This document shows positions 9,609 to 17,620 of a stretch of DNA of 64,000 nt, piece by piece. The notes beneath the pieces are model-generated. The model was not told the origin of the DNA. It saw nothing but the letters and a program-made list of their open reading frames with translations, and did not search any database. This stretch comes from an uncultured Oscillospiraceae bacterium (GTDB taxonomy: Bacteria; Bacillota; Clostridia; Oscillospirales; Acutalibacteraceae). Position numbers and translations under genes: made by a program. Position 1 is the stretch's first letter, and each line of letters starts with the position of its first letter. The stretch is from positions 79,283-143,282 of the forward strand of contig CABULH010000009.1 of assembly GCA_902492455.1 (NCBI GenBank), in the 5' to 3' direction.

Positions 9609-10151
9609 ATGGGATGCTGGGGAATCACAGCCTTTGAATCGGATGCCGGACTGGACTCCGTAGACTATATCCGAAGCAATCTGCCCAAAGGCGGGAAATT
9701 GGATCTTGGGGAAATCATCGATGCCCTGCAGAATGATCAGATTCGGTTGCCCGATGTGGAATTTGCAGAAAACCACACCAGTCCAATGGCGCTGGCGGAG
9801 ATCGTGGTCAAATTCCTAGACGGGGATATGGACGGCTTGGACTATGACGAGGATTGGGCGAAAGAGCAAAACAAATTCCGAGATATCACCTCTTTTACCG
9901 CATCCAAAGAATCCGTTGAATGGATCCGTGACTATCTTATCGACACACTGCAGAACAAGAGAAAGCAGGCAGCATTTAGAGCCAAACATGGTCAAAACTG
10001 GTGCGGCTGGTTTGAGGAAAAGAATTGGATTGGCTGGAAGGAGCATATGGAGTCATTGATCGGCCGCCTCGACACACTCCTGGCTTCCCCGGAAGACCGC
10101 ATCGAGCTGATTTCTCCACAGGGACAAGAAAACGAACCTGTGATGAGATAG
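9609..10151 (+). CDS. DUF4259 family protein
   Basis: This 180-residue soluble protein begins MGCWGITAFESDAGLDSVDY, which matches the MGxWG..F.xD.A.D opening of DUF4259. These small acidic proteins of unknown function are found in many bacteria and mobile elements. The C-terminal half is richer in Trp and charged residues (WCGWFEEKNWIGW). It has an excellent AAGGAGGAAA site, lies 34 bases after the end of the split VirB2-like gene and runs into the next gene with a 14-base gap, so it is part of the transfer-region transcript. No catalytic motif is seen. Confidence 0.75.
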   Translation: MGCWGITAFESDAGLDSVDYIRSNLPKGGKLDLGEIIDALQNDQIRLPDVEFAENHTSPMALAEIVVKFLDGDMDGLDYDEDWAKEQNKFRDITSFTASKESVEWIRDYLIDTLQNKRKQAAFRAKHGQNWCGWFEEKNWIGWKEHMESLIGRLDTLLASPEDRIELISPQGQENEPVMR

Positions 10152-10165
10152 AAACGAGGATATTT

Positions 10166-11584
10166 ATGATCATCTTCCATAAATATGAAATCCGTCTGAT
10201 GCCGGGAAAAACGGCGCTGGAATTGTACGCCCCGAATTGGGAAAAGGCAGAACAAAGCAAGAATTATCAGGACCTGCTCTCCGTCCATCATCCACGCCGC
10301 CTGCAGGTGGTGGATTCCCAACACAGGTATCACAATCAGGAACCGACTCGGGACGCCACCCCTCAAGAAGTCGAGCGGTATATTAAGGACGGCACATATC
10401 TGCGCGATGATAATTTGGAAATACTTGCCCCCTTTTACACCTACCGATATTTCGGGGACGAGAGCGTATTGAAACCCCTGAATCAAAAGCTGCAGGCGGA
10501 GTACGATGCATATCTGGCGGACTGGAAAATCTGCATGGGTCGGAGCCGCACGGAATTCTTTGACAGGCTGGAAGAAGTATGCACGGTCCAGACGGTTTTT
10601 GAAAATATACAAAACTGCGGCCACGCTTATCCACCGGAATATATGGAGCAGCTGCTCTGGCTGGAAAATCCGCTCCATTCGCTGTCGGAGGCTTATGGGA
10701 AGATAATCGGGTTTCCGATTCAACCTGAAGTCATGCATATGCTGAAAAATATCGAAAGAGATAAGGAAGTCGATCTCGACTACTACCAGAAAGACCCGGA
10801 AGCCGCGTTTCTGCATAATCATGCGGAGCGCATGGCACTCCTTGACAGAAATTTGGATGGAGAGTTTTCACTGCATGAGCAGGCTTGGGGGACGTTGAAC
10901 TTAGGCGGCGTGATAGACAAGGCAATGGAAATCTTCTCAATCCGTCAGCTGTACCACAGCTTGAAGTACGACAAGGAATTGTACCCTGCCGGACAACTGG
11001 ACAGCATGGCGGCACTGGCAGAACCGATGGAGCGCAATCGTGTTTGGTTTGTAGGGGAGCGCGAAATACAAATGTTTACTCTGAATGAGATGGAGCAAGT
11101 CCTACCACAGATGTTCCCGGACACTGTCGTGCAGCCGGATCAATGGGATACAGAAAACTGCATTGCTGATACTCCGCAGGCAACTGACGGTATCCAGATT
11201 AAGGCCGGAAAGGAAGCGGGTTATCGAGCCTTTGTGGAGAAGAACAGTGAAGACTTTTACAGCCTTGGAGTTATCGGATATATGGAGTGTTGGGGAAAAA
11301 TGATGGAGGATGCCATTGCACAAGGGGAGACCGTTGCGGCGGCAGCCGAAAGGACGAGGTTTGAAGCGGACACCGAGGGAATTACCGGCTACATGTACAA
11401 CTGTGCGGTTGCCGCTTTAAGCGCATTCTGGCAATACGGTGAGGAACTGCGCTGTTGGCATAATCAGGAATATGGGTATTCCGGCTCTGGTGTGGTGAAT
11501 ACGGCTGTGCTTGTGGCAACACAGAATGGCGAGTCGGACGAGGACGAGACCCCCGAATCCGGAATAGGCGGCCCGGTATTATAA
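10166..11584 (+). CDS. Conserved protein of unknown function in the transfer region
   Basis: I chose the ATG at 10166 because it has an ACGAGGA site and avoids a long overlap with the DUF4259 gene. The frame is open further upstream, to 10025. The 472-residue product is acidic, apparently soluble, rich in Tyr, Glu and aromatic residues, and has no membrane segment or signal peptide. A segment near the end (about residues 360-440, YRAFVEKNSEDFYSLGVIGY onward) looks helical and resembles the helical domains of large accessory proteins in Clostridia conjugative elements. I cannot name the family. It lies just upstream of the channel genes, and a strong hairpin separates it from them. Confidence 0.65.
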   Translation: MIIFHKYEIRLMPGKTALELYAPNWEKAEQSKNYQDLLSVHHPRRLQVVDSQHRYHNQEPTRDATPQEVERYIKDGTYLRDDNLEILAPFYTYRYFGDESVLKPLNQKLQAEYDAYLADWKICMGRSRTEFFDRLEEVCTVQTVFENIQNCGHAYPPEYMEQLLWLENPLHSLSEAYGKIIGFPIQPEVMHMLKNIERDKEVDLDYYQKDPEAAFLHNHAERMALLDRNLDGEFSLHEQAWGTLNLGGVIDKAMEIFSIRQLYHSLKYDKELYPAGQLDSMAALAEPMERNRVWFVGEREIQMFTLNEMEQVLPQMFPDTVVQPDQWDTENCIADTPQATDGIQIKAGKEAGYRAFVEKNSEDFYSLGVIGYMECWGKMMEDAIAQGETVAAAAERTRFEADTEGITGYMYNCAVAALSAFWQYGEELRCWHNQEYGYSGSGVVNTAVLVATQNGESDEDETPESGIGGPVL

Positions 11585-11667
11585 AAAGGTATCTTTTCAA
11601 ACGGAAAGGAAGCCAGAGGAAACAGAACCATTCTCAAAAATGAAGCAAACTAAGGGATATAAAATAC

Positions 11668-11699
11668 AGGCGGTCGTGCCGATTCTGGCACGACCGCCT
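11668..11699 (+). terminator. Strong hairpin before the channel genes (terminator or attenuator)
   Basis: A perfect 13-bp inverted repeat with a 6-base loop lies 28 bases before the TrbL-like start. There is no long T run after it, so it may be a factor-assisted terminator, an attenuator or an mRNA-stabilising structure. Confidence 0.5.
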
Positions 11700-11726
11700 A
11701 TACACACCGACAGGGGGTGAGAAATT

Positions 11727-12656
11727 ATGTTTGATTGGATAGGCAGTATCGCAGATAGGATTGGCACGTCCTTCGAGAACGCGTTTCGTTCTTTGTGGAC
11801 GGAGGTGTCTGGGAATATATGGGATGTGTTCTTGCGTTGGATATATACCGCCGTTTATGAAGCCATCTCCGAATTTTTCACAAGCATTGGGGAAATGGGT
11901 GTGGAGGTTTTTAATTTGGCTTGGGTAGAGGCCGCCCTGAAATTGTTTATGCTGGTAGGCTGGGCGCTGTTTATCGCGGGCCTTGCGGTGGCCGTGTTTG
12001 ACCTCGCTATCGAGTACCAGGGACAGGGGCGTATCAATATCCGTACAGCAGCCCTTAACCTCATAAAAGGCTTTTTTGCCGTTAGTCTGTTTACCACTCT
12101 TCCGGTAGAGCTATATAAATTCTGTGTGACGCTGCAAAATACCTTTGCAGGCGATTTGACACAGGTATTTGCCGGCAGACAGAGTGCGGGACTGGGCCAG
12201 GAAAGTATGTCGGTGCTACAGGGCAGCTTTACCGTGGCTAATCAAGTGAATTTCAATATGTTTAACCTGCTTGCCATGATTGCATTAGCTTACTGTGTGA
12301 TTAAGCTCTTTTTCTCGAATATTAAAAGGGGTGGTATATTGGTTACACAGATCGCCGTGGGGACACTGTACATGTTCTCCATCCCTCGAGGGTATACAGA
12401 TGGTTTCAACCAATGGTGTAAACAGATCATCGCGTTATGCCTGACGGCGTTCATGCAGACCACCCTCCTGTTCCTGGGGCTCATGACCTTTTCTACCAAT
12501 ATGCTGCTTGGGCTCGGAATTATGCTGGCGGCCAATGAAGTACCGCGGATCGCCCAACAGTTCGGACTGGATACATCGGTCAAGGTCAACATGATGTCCG
12601 TGGTTCACAGTACCACCACAGCCGTCAACATGACCCGCTCCCTCTTTAAAAAATAA
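11727..12656 (+). CDS. TrbL/VirB6-like conjugation channel protein (DUF6045 type)
   Basis: This 309-residue polytopic membrane protein has hydrophobic segments near residues 70-95, 110-125, 178-205, 215-232 and 240-270. It starts MFDWIGSIADRIG after a GGGGGTGAG site. The layout (an amphipathic N-terminal region, a soluble loop, then clustered helices ending in LFKK) fits the VirB6/TrbL inner-membrane channel of Gram-positive type IV secretion systems. It heads a tight block with the PrgI-like and VirB4-like genes, the standard order in Tn1549/CTn elements. It would form the membrane pore with VirB4 and the VirB2-like subunit. Confidence 0.8.
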   Translation: MFDWIGSIADRIGTSFENAFRSLWTEVSGNIWDVFLRWIYTAVYEAISEFFTSIGEMGVEVFNLAWVEAALKLFMLVGWALFIAGLAVAVFDLAIEYQGQGRINIRTAALNLIKGFFAVSLFTTLPVELYKFCVTLQNTFAGDLTQVFAGRQSAGLGQESMSVLQGSFTVANQVNFNMFNLLAMIALAYCVIKLFFSNIKRGGILVTQIAVGTLYMFSIPRGYTDGFNQWCKQIIALCLTAFMQTTLLFLGLMTFSTNMLLGLGIMLAANEVPRIAQQFGLDTSVKVNMMSVVHSTTTAVNMTRSLFKK

Positions 12657-12682
12657 GAGAGCAAAGGCTGGATAAGTGAGGA

Positions 12683-12958
12683 ATGACAGCAATGAAACAA
12701 TATATTTACCCGCAGAATTTGAAAGCGCAGGCACAGCTTTGGTTGTGGCGGCTGAAGGATCTGGTTGTACTCGGCGCGGCCCTGCTGGTGTCCGTACTGG
12801 CGCTTTCGCAGCTCCGGTTTTTCCTTCCGTTGGCGCTGACGATGGTGTTCGCTTTTCTGACCATGCGATTCGACGATAACAGTATACTAAACTATATTCG
12901 AAGAGCGGCGAGGTATTTCATCACCACCCAACAGTTTTATATATGGAAGCAACGTTAA
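12683..12958 (+). CDS. PrgI/VirB3-like membrane protein
   Basis: This 91-residue protein has a short basic N-terminus (MTAMKQYIYPQNLKAQ) and two adjacent hydrophobic helices (about residues 25-42 and 45-62). It ends in a basic tail with TTQQFYIWKQR. This is the PrgI/VirB3 pattern, a small inner-membrane partner that sits with VirB4 at the base of the conjugation machine. It lies between the TrbL-like gene and the VirB4 module, as in related elements. An ATG five codons in (MKQYIY) is an alternative start. Confidence 0.75.
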   Translation: MTAMKQYIYPQNLKAQAQLWLWRLKDLVVLGAALLVSVLALSQLRFFLPLALTMVFAFLTMRFDDNSILNYIRRAARYFITTQQFYIWKQR

Positions 12959-12970
12959 GGGGAGAAAACA

Positions 12971-13045
12971 ATGCAAGCGATTTTTGAGTACGGCATCTTT
13001 CACTGCCTGCTGGTAGAGAGCCAAGGATACGATAAAGGAGCGTGA
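12971..13045 (+). CDS. 24-residue leader-like ORF
   Basis: A 25-codon frame starts at an ATG directly behind a very good AAGGGGAGAAA site and ends seven bases before the TTG of the next gene. Its 3' end contains the AAAGGAG that serves as the ribosome-binding site of that gene. It may be a translational coupler for the weak TTG start or a remnant of a longer gene. The peptide has no recognisable motif. Confidence 0.4.
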   Translation: MQAIFEYGIFHCLLVESQGYDKGA

Positions 13046-13051
13046 CAACCA

Positions 13052-13636
13052 TTGATAAAGCCGATTAAAAACAGCGGCGTTCAACAGCTCATCGGGGTTA
13101 AGTCCTTTTCCCGCAACGGGATACAGACGGATGGACACGGTGAGCTTTGTTTTTATCTCATTAAGCCGACCAATATCTCGGTTTTATCCCAGGATAGCAT
13201 CACGGTCAAGGTGCGCCATCTGATGCAGCTGCTGACGGCCCAGCCAGACGTGGAAATCTGTTGCATCGACGACCACGAGTGCTTTGATGGAAACAAGGAA
13301 TACCTGAAGCAGCGTATCGAGGAAGAACAAAACCCCAAGGTGCGGGAGCTGCTGGACCGGGACTTGAAATTCCTGAACGATATCCAGATGGAGATGTCCA
13401 CCAACCGGCAGTTTATGTTCATCGTCCGTTTGAAAAATGACTCGAAAGATCAGAGCTTTTCCAACCTCAACCGGATTGAAAAAGCTATCAACGAACAGGG
13501 ATTCTCCGCCAGGAAAGCGGACAAAAGCGACATCAAGCGGATCCTGTCCATTTATTTCGGCAGTTCGTCCACAGTTGAAGAGCTGCCGGATACAGACGGT
13601 GTGTACTCCGTGCAGAAATGGGTCATTCCCGACTGA
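13052..13636 (+). CDS. VirB4-associated N-terminal module protein
   Basis: This 194-residue soluble protein starts at a TTG (MIKPIKNSGVQQLIG) 12 bases after AAAGGAG. The next in-frame Met is too far in. The mixed alpha/beta sequence with QDSITVKVRHLMQLLTAQ and RQFMFIVRLKN resembles the N-terminal domain of VirB4/TraE ATPases. In this type of element it is often a separate gene just before the ATPase gene. Its stop is 17 bases before the ATPase start. I infer that it acts in complex with that ATPase. It has no nucleotide-binding motif of its own. Confidence 0.65.
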   Translation: MIKPIKNSGVQQLIGVKSFSRNGIQTDGHGELCFYLIKPTNISVLSQDSITVKVRHLMQLLTAQPDVEICCIDDHECFDGNKEYLKQRIEEEQNPKVRELLDRDLKFLNDIQMEMSTNRQFMFIVRLKNDSKDQSFSNLNRIEKAINEQGFSARKADKSDIKRILSIYFGSSSTVEELPDTDGVYSVQKWVIPD

Positions 13637-13653
13637 AAGAAGAGGTGACAGCA

Positions 13654-15504
13654 ATGCTGAAGATGAAGAAGGGGATTCCGCAAAAGGCAGCGCCGCAGGA
13701 GGCGCAGATTAAGGATTTCTTTGATTTAATCGCGCCGGGTGCGGTAAAATTCTATGTTGACTATTATATCCTGGGCAACAGCTACCGCTGTGCCTGGGCT
13801 ATCCGGGAGTATCCGCCGACTACGTCGGCCCAGGCCATTCTTGTCCGATTCGGAGAACGTGAAGGGGTGACCCTGCGTATTTATTCCCGGATAGTGGATG
13901 CGGCGGAGCAGCGTAAAATTATTCAAAATGCAACCAGAAAGAACCGAATGCTCTCCACTTCCAACGACGTACAGGAAACCATCAATGCTGAAGGGAACAT
14001 GGAGGATGTGGTGGAGCTGCTGGCCAATATGCGCCGGGAGCGGGAGCCCCTCCTTCATTGTGCTGTTTTTATGGAGCTGCAGGCGCAGAATTTGGATAAA
14101 CTCAAGGAACTGCAGGCGGAAATTGGCATGGAGCTGACCCGCGAGAAGCTGTCGGTGGATCGGCTGTCCTTACGGCAGAAAGAAGGATTCCTATCGGTGC
14201 ATCCGGCCGGATACAACGCCTTTGGTGTGGAATATGAAAGGGTGCTTCCAGCATCCAGCACGGCGAATCTGTATCCCTTTTCTTATTCCGGCAAGACCGA
14301 TCCCCATGGATTCTATATCGGCCGGGATCGGTTTGGCACCAATATACTGGTGGATTTTGACCGACGGGCCGAAGACGTGACCAACGGTTCCGCTTTGATC
14401 CTGGGCAACAGCGGTCAAGGGAAAAGCTATCTGCTCAAACTCCTTCTTACCAACTTCCGGGAGTCCGGCAAGGACATCATCGGACTGGACGTCGAAGGGG
14501 AATATGAGGACTTGTGCGGTAACTTGGGTGGGTGTTACCTGGACTTTATGTCGGGCCAATATCGTATCAATCTGCTGGAGCCCAAAGCGTGGTCGGACGG
14601 ACAACCGGAGCTGGATTACGCAGCGGAAGGCGATGGGATTGTACCAGAAGCCTTCCGCAAGGCGACCAGGCTGTCCCAGCACATCGCCTTTCTCAAAGAC
14701 TTTTTTAGATCGTACAAGGATTTTTCCGATAGTCACATCGACGCCATTGAGATCATGGTCTCCCGGTTGTATGCGAAGTTCGGCCTGGACGACAGCATCG
14801 ACTTCGACCGGCTCAAGCCTACGGATTATCCGGTTTTGAGCGATCTATACGATCTCATCGAAGCGGAATACAAGGGATATGAACAGGGACAGAAATCCCT
14901 GTTCACAGAAAATTTGCTCCGGGATATCTGCCTTGGCCTGTATTCCATGTGTAAGGGTTCGGAGGCGCGGTTCTTCGACGGTCACACCAATATCTCGGAC
15001 GATAAATTCCTGTTCTTCGGACTGAAAGGTTTGATGGAAACCAATCGCAAGCTCAAGGATGCGGTGTTGTTCAACCTATTATCCTACATGAACCACAAGC
15101 TGCTGGTAAACGGGAATACGGTAGCGGCCATCGACGAGCTGTATATGTACCTGAGCAACCTCACCGCCATCGAATATATCCGCAATGCCTCCAAACGAGT
15201 GCGAAAGAAGGATTCCAATATCGTACTGGCGTCGCAGAATATTGAGGATTTCCTTATCGACGGAATTCGGGAATACACTAAGCCGCTTTTTTCGATCCCC
15301 TCCCATCACTTTCTGTTTAACGCCGGAAGTATCGATCCACAGATCTATATGGACGCCCTGCAGATGGAGCCGAGCGAATTCGAGCTGATCCGGTATCCGG
15401 AACGGGGCATCTGTATGTACCGCTGCGGAAACGAGCGTTATCTATTGCAGGTGATTGCGCCTGAATACAAAGCATCACTGTTCGGTAAGGCAGGTGGGCG
15501 ATGA
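13654..15504 (+). CDS. VirB4-like conjugation ATPase
   Basis: This 616-residue ATPase powers assembly of the conjugation channel. Walker A is GNSGQGKS at residues 251-258, and Walker B is VAAIDE ending at D494-E495. The arginine-rich segment RKKDSNIVLASQNIEDF follows, as in VirB4/TraE proteins. The N-terminal domain (to about 230) carries the usual helical and beta elements. I chose the ATG at 13654 because it follows AAGAAGAGGTG. The frame extends upstream to 13618 inside the previous gene. It overlaps nothing and is followed within one base by the next gene, so the block is co-translated. Confidence 0.93.
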   Translation: MLKMKKGIPQKAAPQEAQIKDFFDLIAPGAVKFYVDYYILGNSYRCAWAIREYPPTTSAQAILVRFGEREGVTLRIYSRIVDAAEQRKIIQNATRKNRMLSTSNDVQETINAEGNMEDVVELLANMRREREPLLHCAVFMELQAQNLDKLKELQAEIGMELTREKLSVDRLSLRQKEGFLSVHPAGYNAFGVEYERVLPASSTANLYPFSYSGKTDPHGFYIGRDRFGTNILVDFDRRAEDVTNGSALILGNSGQGKSYLLKLLLTNFRESGKDIIGLDVEGEYEDLCGNLGGCYLDFMSGQYRINLLEPKAWSDGQPELDYAAEGDGIVPEAFRKATRLSQHIAFLKDFFRSYKDFSDSHIDAIEIMVSRLYAKFGLDDSIDFDRLKPTDYPVLSDLYDLIEAEYKGYEQGQKSLFTENLLRDICLGLYSMCKGSEARFFDGHTNISDDKFLFFGLKGLMETNRKLKDAVLFNLLSYMNHKLLVNGNTVAAIDELYMYLSNLTAIEYIRNASKRVRKKDSNIVLASQNIEDFLIDGIREYTKPLFSIPSHHFLFNAGSIDPQIYMDALQMEPSEFELIRYPERGICMYRCGNERYLLQVIAPEYKASLFGKAGGR

Positions 15505-15505
15505 G

Positions 15506-15778
15506 ATGGAATTGCTTGAATACCTGCGACGGGCACTGAAGCTGGACTATATCTCGGATCTGCGGCTGAAAAAACTGAAAACCGCGCAGGTGCTTACCTT
15601 GTTGGGAGCTCTGCAGGCGTCCAATCCCTATACTGAAAAGGAATGGGACGAAGCGTTCAGGTATCTGTTGGGCGATGAGCGCCAGCAGACCGGATATAGA
15701 TGGTATGCTGTCCTTGGCATGTTGTTGTGTAAAACAGTATCAGACGGGAGGGAGGATCCGTGGCCTCCATCGCCATAA
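15506..15778 (+). CDS. Small conserved protein after VirB4
   Basis: This 90-residue soluble protein starts one base after the VirB4 stop (GATGAGATGG arrangement). It is helical and charged (MELLEYLRRALKLDYISDL), and its C-terminus overlaps the start of the next gene by 19 bases. The tight packing suggests translational coupling within the transfer operon. I recognise no family. The frame is open upstream into VirB4, but the ATG at 15506 best fits the packing. Confidence 0.6.
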   Translation: MELLEYLRRALKLDYISDLRLKKLKTAQVLTLLGALQASNPYTEKEWDEAFRYLLGDERQQTGYRWYAVLGMLLCKTVSDGREDPWPPSP

Positions 15779-16293
15779 GCACCGTAGTGAAAAAAGCAGC
15801 GGAGGCTCTGGTGAACAGCAAAAAAGGACGGAAATTCCTGCTGTACACAGTGGGGATTGTACTTGTCATTGTCCTGCTTCCGTTGATCGCACTGGTGGGG
15901 CTGTTCGGATTTTTTTCGGGTAGTGAGTTTCCTCTAGACCAGAAGCAAATTATGGAAAATCTTTCCGCGGAAGATCAGGCGATCATCGCTGGAATCGATA
16001 AATACTGCGAGGATATCCGCACCACCTTCGTGAAACGCGGCCTGACGGAATCAGATGCGGAAAAAGCAGTCGCCATTTATTTGGCCTGCCTGATCGGAAT
16101 GGAGGGGGATACCCTTACCATAAATCTGGCGAAATGCTTTGAGGAAGCGTCGGATACGGCCTCGGTATATGACAACGTAGCCGCGGTCTTTTCCGTCAGC
16201 TTTACGGAGGAAGAAAAGGAATGGATGGATAAGCAGTATAGTATAACAAGAGAAAAGACGGAACCAACAACTGATACATCCATATATAGTTGA
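15760..16293 (+). CDS. Membrane-anchor stub of the element's cell-wall hydrolase (truncated)
   Basis: The 177-residue frame starts at a GTG (MASIAISTVVKKAAEALVNS). It has one strong membrane segment (about residues 27-52) and then an extracellular helical domain. In related elements a gene at this place begins in the same way but continues for several hundred residues with a lysozyme-like domain and an NlpC/P60 or M23 peptidase. Those enzymes open the cell wall for the conjugation channel. Here the frame stops after the helical domain and no hydrolase domain follows in any frame. I read it as a 3'-deleted gene. A naturally short membrane protein is the alternative. Confidence 0.6.
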   Translation: MASIAISTVVKKAAEALVNSKKGRKFLLYTVGIVLVIVLLPLIALVGLFGFFSGSEFPLDQKQIMENLSAEDQAIIAGIDKYCEDIRTTFVKRGLTESDAEKAVAIYLACLIGMEGDTLTINLAKCFEEASDTASVYDNVAAVFSVSFTEEEKEWMDKQYSITREKTEPTTDTSIYS

Positions 16294-16540
16294 AAAAAAT
16301 AATAGCATATGATAAACAAAAGTTGGGTACCCGAATTGGCGCCTCTCTGGTTAAGCATCAGGCTAAAGCTAAAACGAAAACGGACGAAACTACGGAGAGA
16401 TTGGACAGGATCTCTAAATGATCCAGCACTCGCAAACTGATCCTTAAATGGACACCTCCCACAATGGTTTCCCTAACACAAGAAGAACACCCTGTAGTTA
16501 TCCACATGGTGGACGACTACACACCTAAAATATAGATAGG
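16294..16540. other. Gene-poor stretch after the truncated hydrolase gene
   Basis: A short open frame runs from a TTG at 16290 to a stop at 16421 (44 codons, a basic Lys/Thr-rich tail ending RLDRISK). It may be the end of a deleted gene joined here. From 16422 to the terminator I see no coding pattern. The stretch probably marks the deletion that removed the hydrolase domains. Confidence 0.4.
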
Positions 16541-16571
16541 AGGCCGTGTCCTTTCGGACACGGCCTTTTTT
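16541..16571 (+). terminator. Intrinsic terminator
   Basis: An 11-bp perfect stem (16541-16551 with 16556-16566) with a TTTC loop is followed by a run of six T. It ends the transfer-gene transcript before the small accessory genes. Confidence 0.88.
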
Positions 16572-16607
16572 GGGAAAAGACAACTTTAATTTCAAGGAGA
16601 AAACCGA

Positions 16608-17162
16608 ATGAAGAAATTGATTATTGAGATGTATAGAGGACTCTTAGCTGGAGTTTATTCCGATTCCTGTGAGGAATTTGATGTACAAGAGATTGATGCC
16701 GATGACCAATACGACGATGAGCGAATGGCGGACTACTATCAGGTGCAGTTGCAGATTGAACGGGGAAATATGGTCGATATCTATAATACTCCTGCTGTTG
16801 TGCAGACGCCTGAACAGCAGGAGTTCCCCTTGGCTATGCGGGATTCGAGAGCATTGCTTCTAGTACCGGATATTTACGAGGCCAAAACACCAACAGGGAA
16901 ACAGCAACAGCAGTTGGACGTAGCATTTATCGATGGCTTCCTAAATGCTTGGGGGCGAATCTCCCGGTATATCCTGGGGCTCAACCGGAGCGGTAATGCT
17001 GAGGAGCGAGAAAGAGCTAGAATGTTGCAGCAATATCTGGATCCAGTATTACAACAGATGGATGCGGACTATACGGCTTTCTGCGGTAAAGTGGTAAGTC
17101 CCGATATTTATGATCAAGGAGAATGCCCCAAAGAATGTACGAATACAGGACCCATAATGTGA
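16608..17162 (+). CDS. Hypothetical acidic protein
   Basis: This 184-residue soluble acidic protein starts MKKLIIEMYRGLLAGVYSDS behind a CAAGGAGAAAA site. It is rich in Asp, Glu, Gln and Tyr, with a Gln run (KQQQQLDVAF) in the middle. It has no signal peptide, membrane segment or catalytic motif that I can see. It begins a new transcript after the terminator at 16541-16571. I do not recognise the family. Confidence 0.6.
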   Translation: MKKLIIEMYRGLLAGVYSDSCEEFDVQEIDADDQYDDERMADYYQVQLQIERGNMVDIYNTPAVVQTPEQQEFPLAMRDSRALLLVPDIYEAKTPTGKQQQQLDVAFIDGFLNAWGRISRYILGLNRSGNAEERERARMLQQYLDPVLQQMDADYTAFCGKVVSPDIYDQGECPKECTNTGPIM

Positions 17163-17263
17163 CCACATGAAAATAGAAAGTTGAAATATACCCAGCTGCT
17201 GTACAGGGACAACGATGGGTATGTACACGCTAACCTGATTTATTAAAGGGGAAAATAAATAAG

Positions 17264-17512
17264 ATGAACGGGAAAATGAAAAGCGTTTATGGTATCTATA
17301 AAAAACATGGGCGAGAGGCATTCCTCACAGCTGCCAGGGCCTATTCCGACCATGTATCGGATACCATTGAGGATACTATTTCCGAGATGGAATCACGCTG
17401 GTACGATGAAGGACACACCATGACTGAGGCGGATAAGATGTTAGAGGACTATAACCGTGGAGAAAGCCCGCTGCTCTGTGAAGAATTGTCCGAGCCTCAA
17501 ATATCCCTGTAG
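17264..17512 (+). CDS. Small hypothetical protein
   Basis: This 82-residue helical, charged protein (MNGKMKSVYGIYKKHGREAF) sits behind AAAGGGGAAAA. It shows a repeated Asp/Glu pattern (TIEDTISEMESRW) and no known motif. It is followed by a hairpin that probably ends the transcript shared with the 184-residue gene. Confidence 0.55.
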   Translation: MNGKMKSVYGIYKKHGREAFLTAARAYSDHVSDTIEDTISEMESRWYDEGHTMTEADKMLEDYNRGESPLLCEELSEPQISL

Positions 17513-17536
17513 GACTATGCATTTGTCCCTTTATAT

Positions 17537-17567
17537 ACCCTGCATCGCCCTCAAAGTGATGCAGGGT
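17537..17567 (+). terminator. Probable intrinsic terminator
   Basis: A 10-bp perfect stem (17537-17546 with 17558-17567) and 11-base loop are followed by CATTTTGTTT. It lies 25 bases after the 82-aa gene. Confidence 0.65.
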
Positions 17568-17620
17568 CATTTTGTTTCCAAGCCGGATGGCTTAAAATAA
17601 ATCAAAGGAGAGACAACAAC

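Noticed and set aside
10025..10165. Upstream extension of the 472-residue protein
   Set aside because: It would overlap the DUF4259 gene by over 120 bases. The ATG at 10166 has its own ACGAGGA site.
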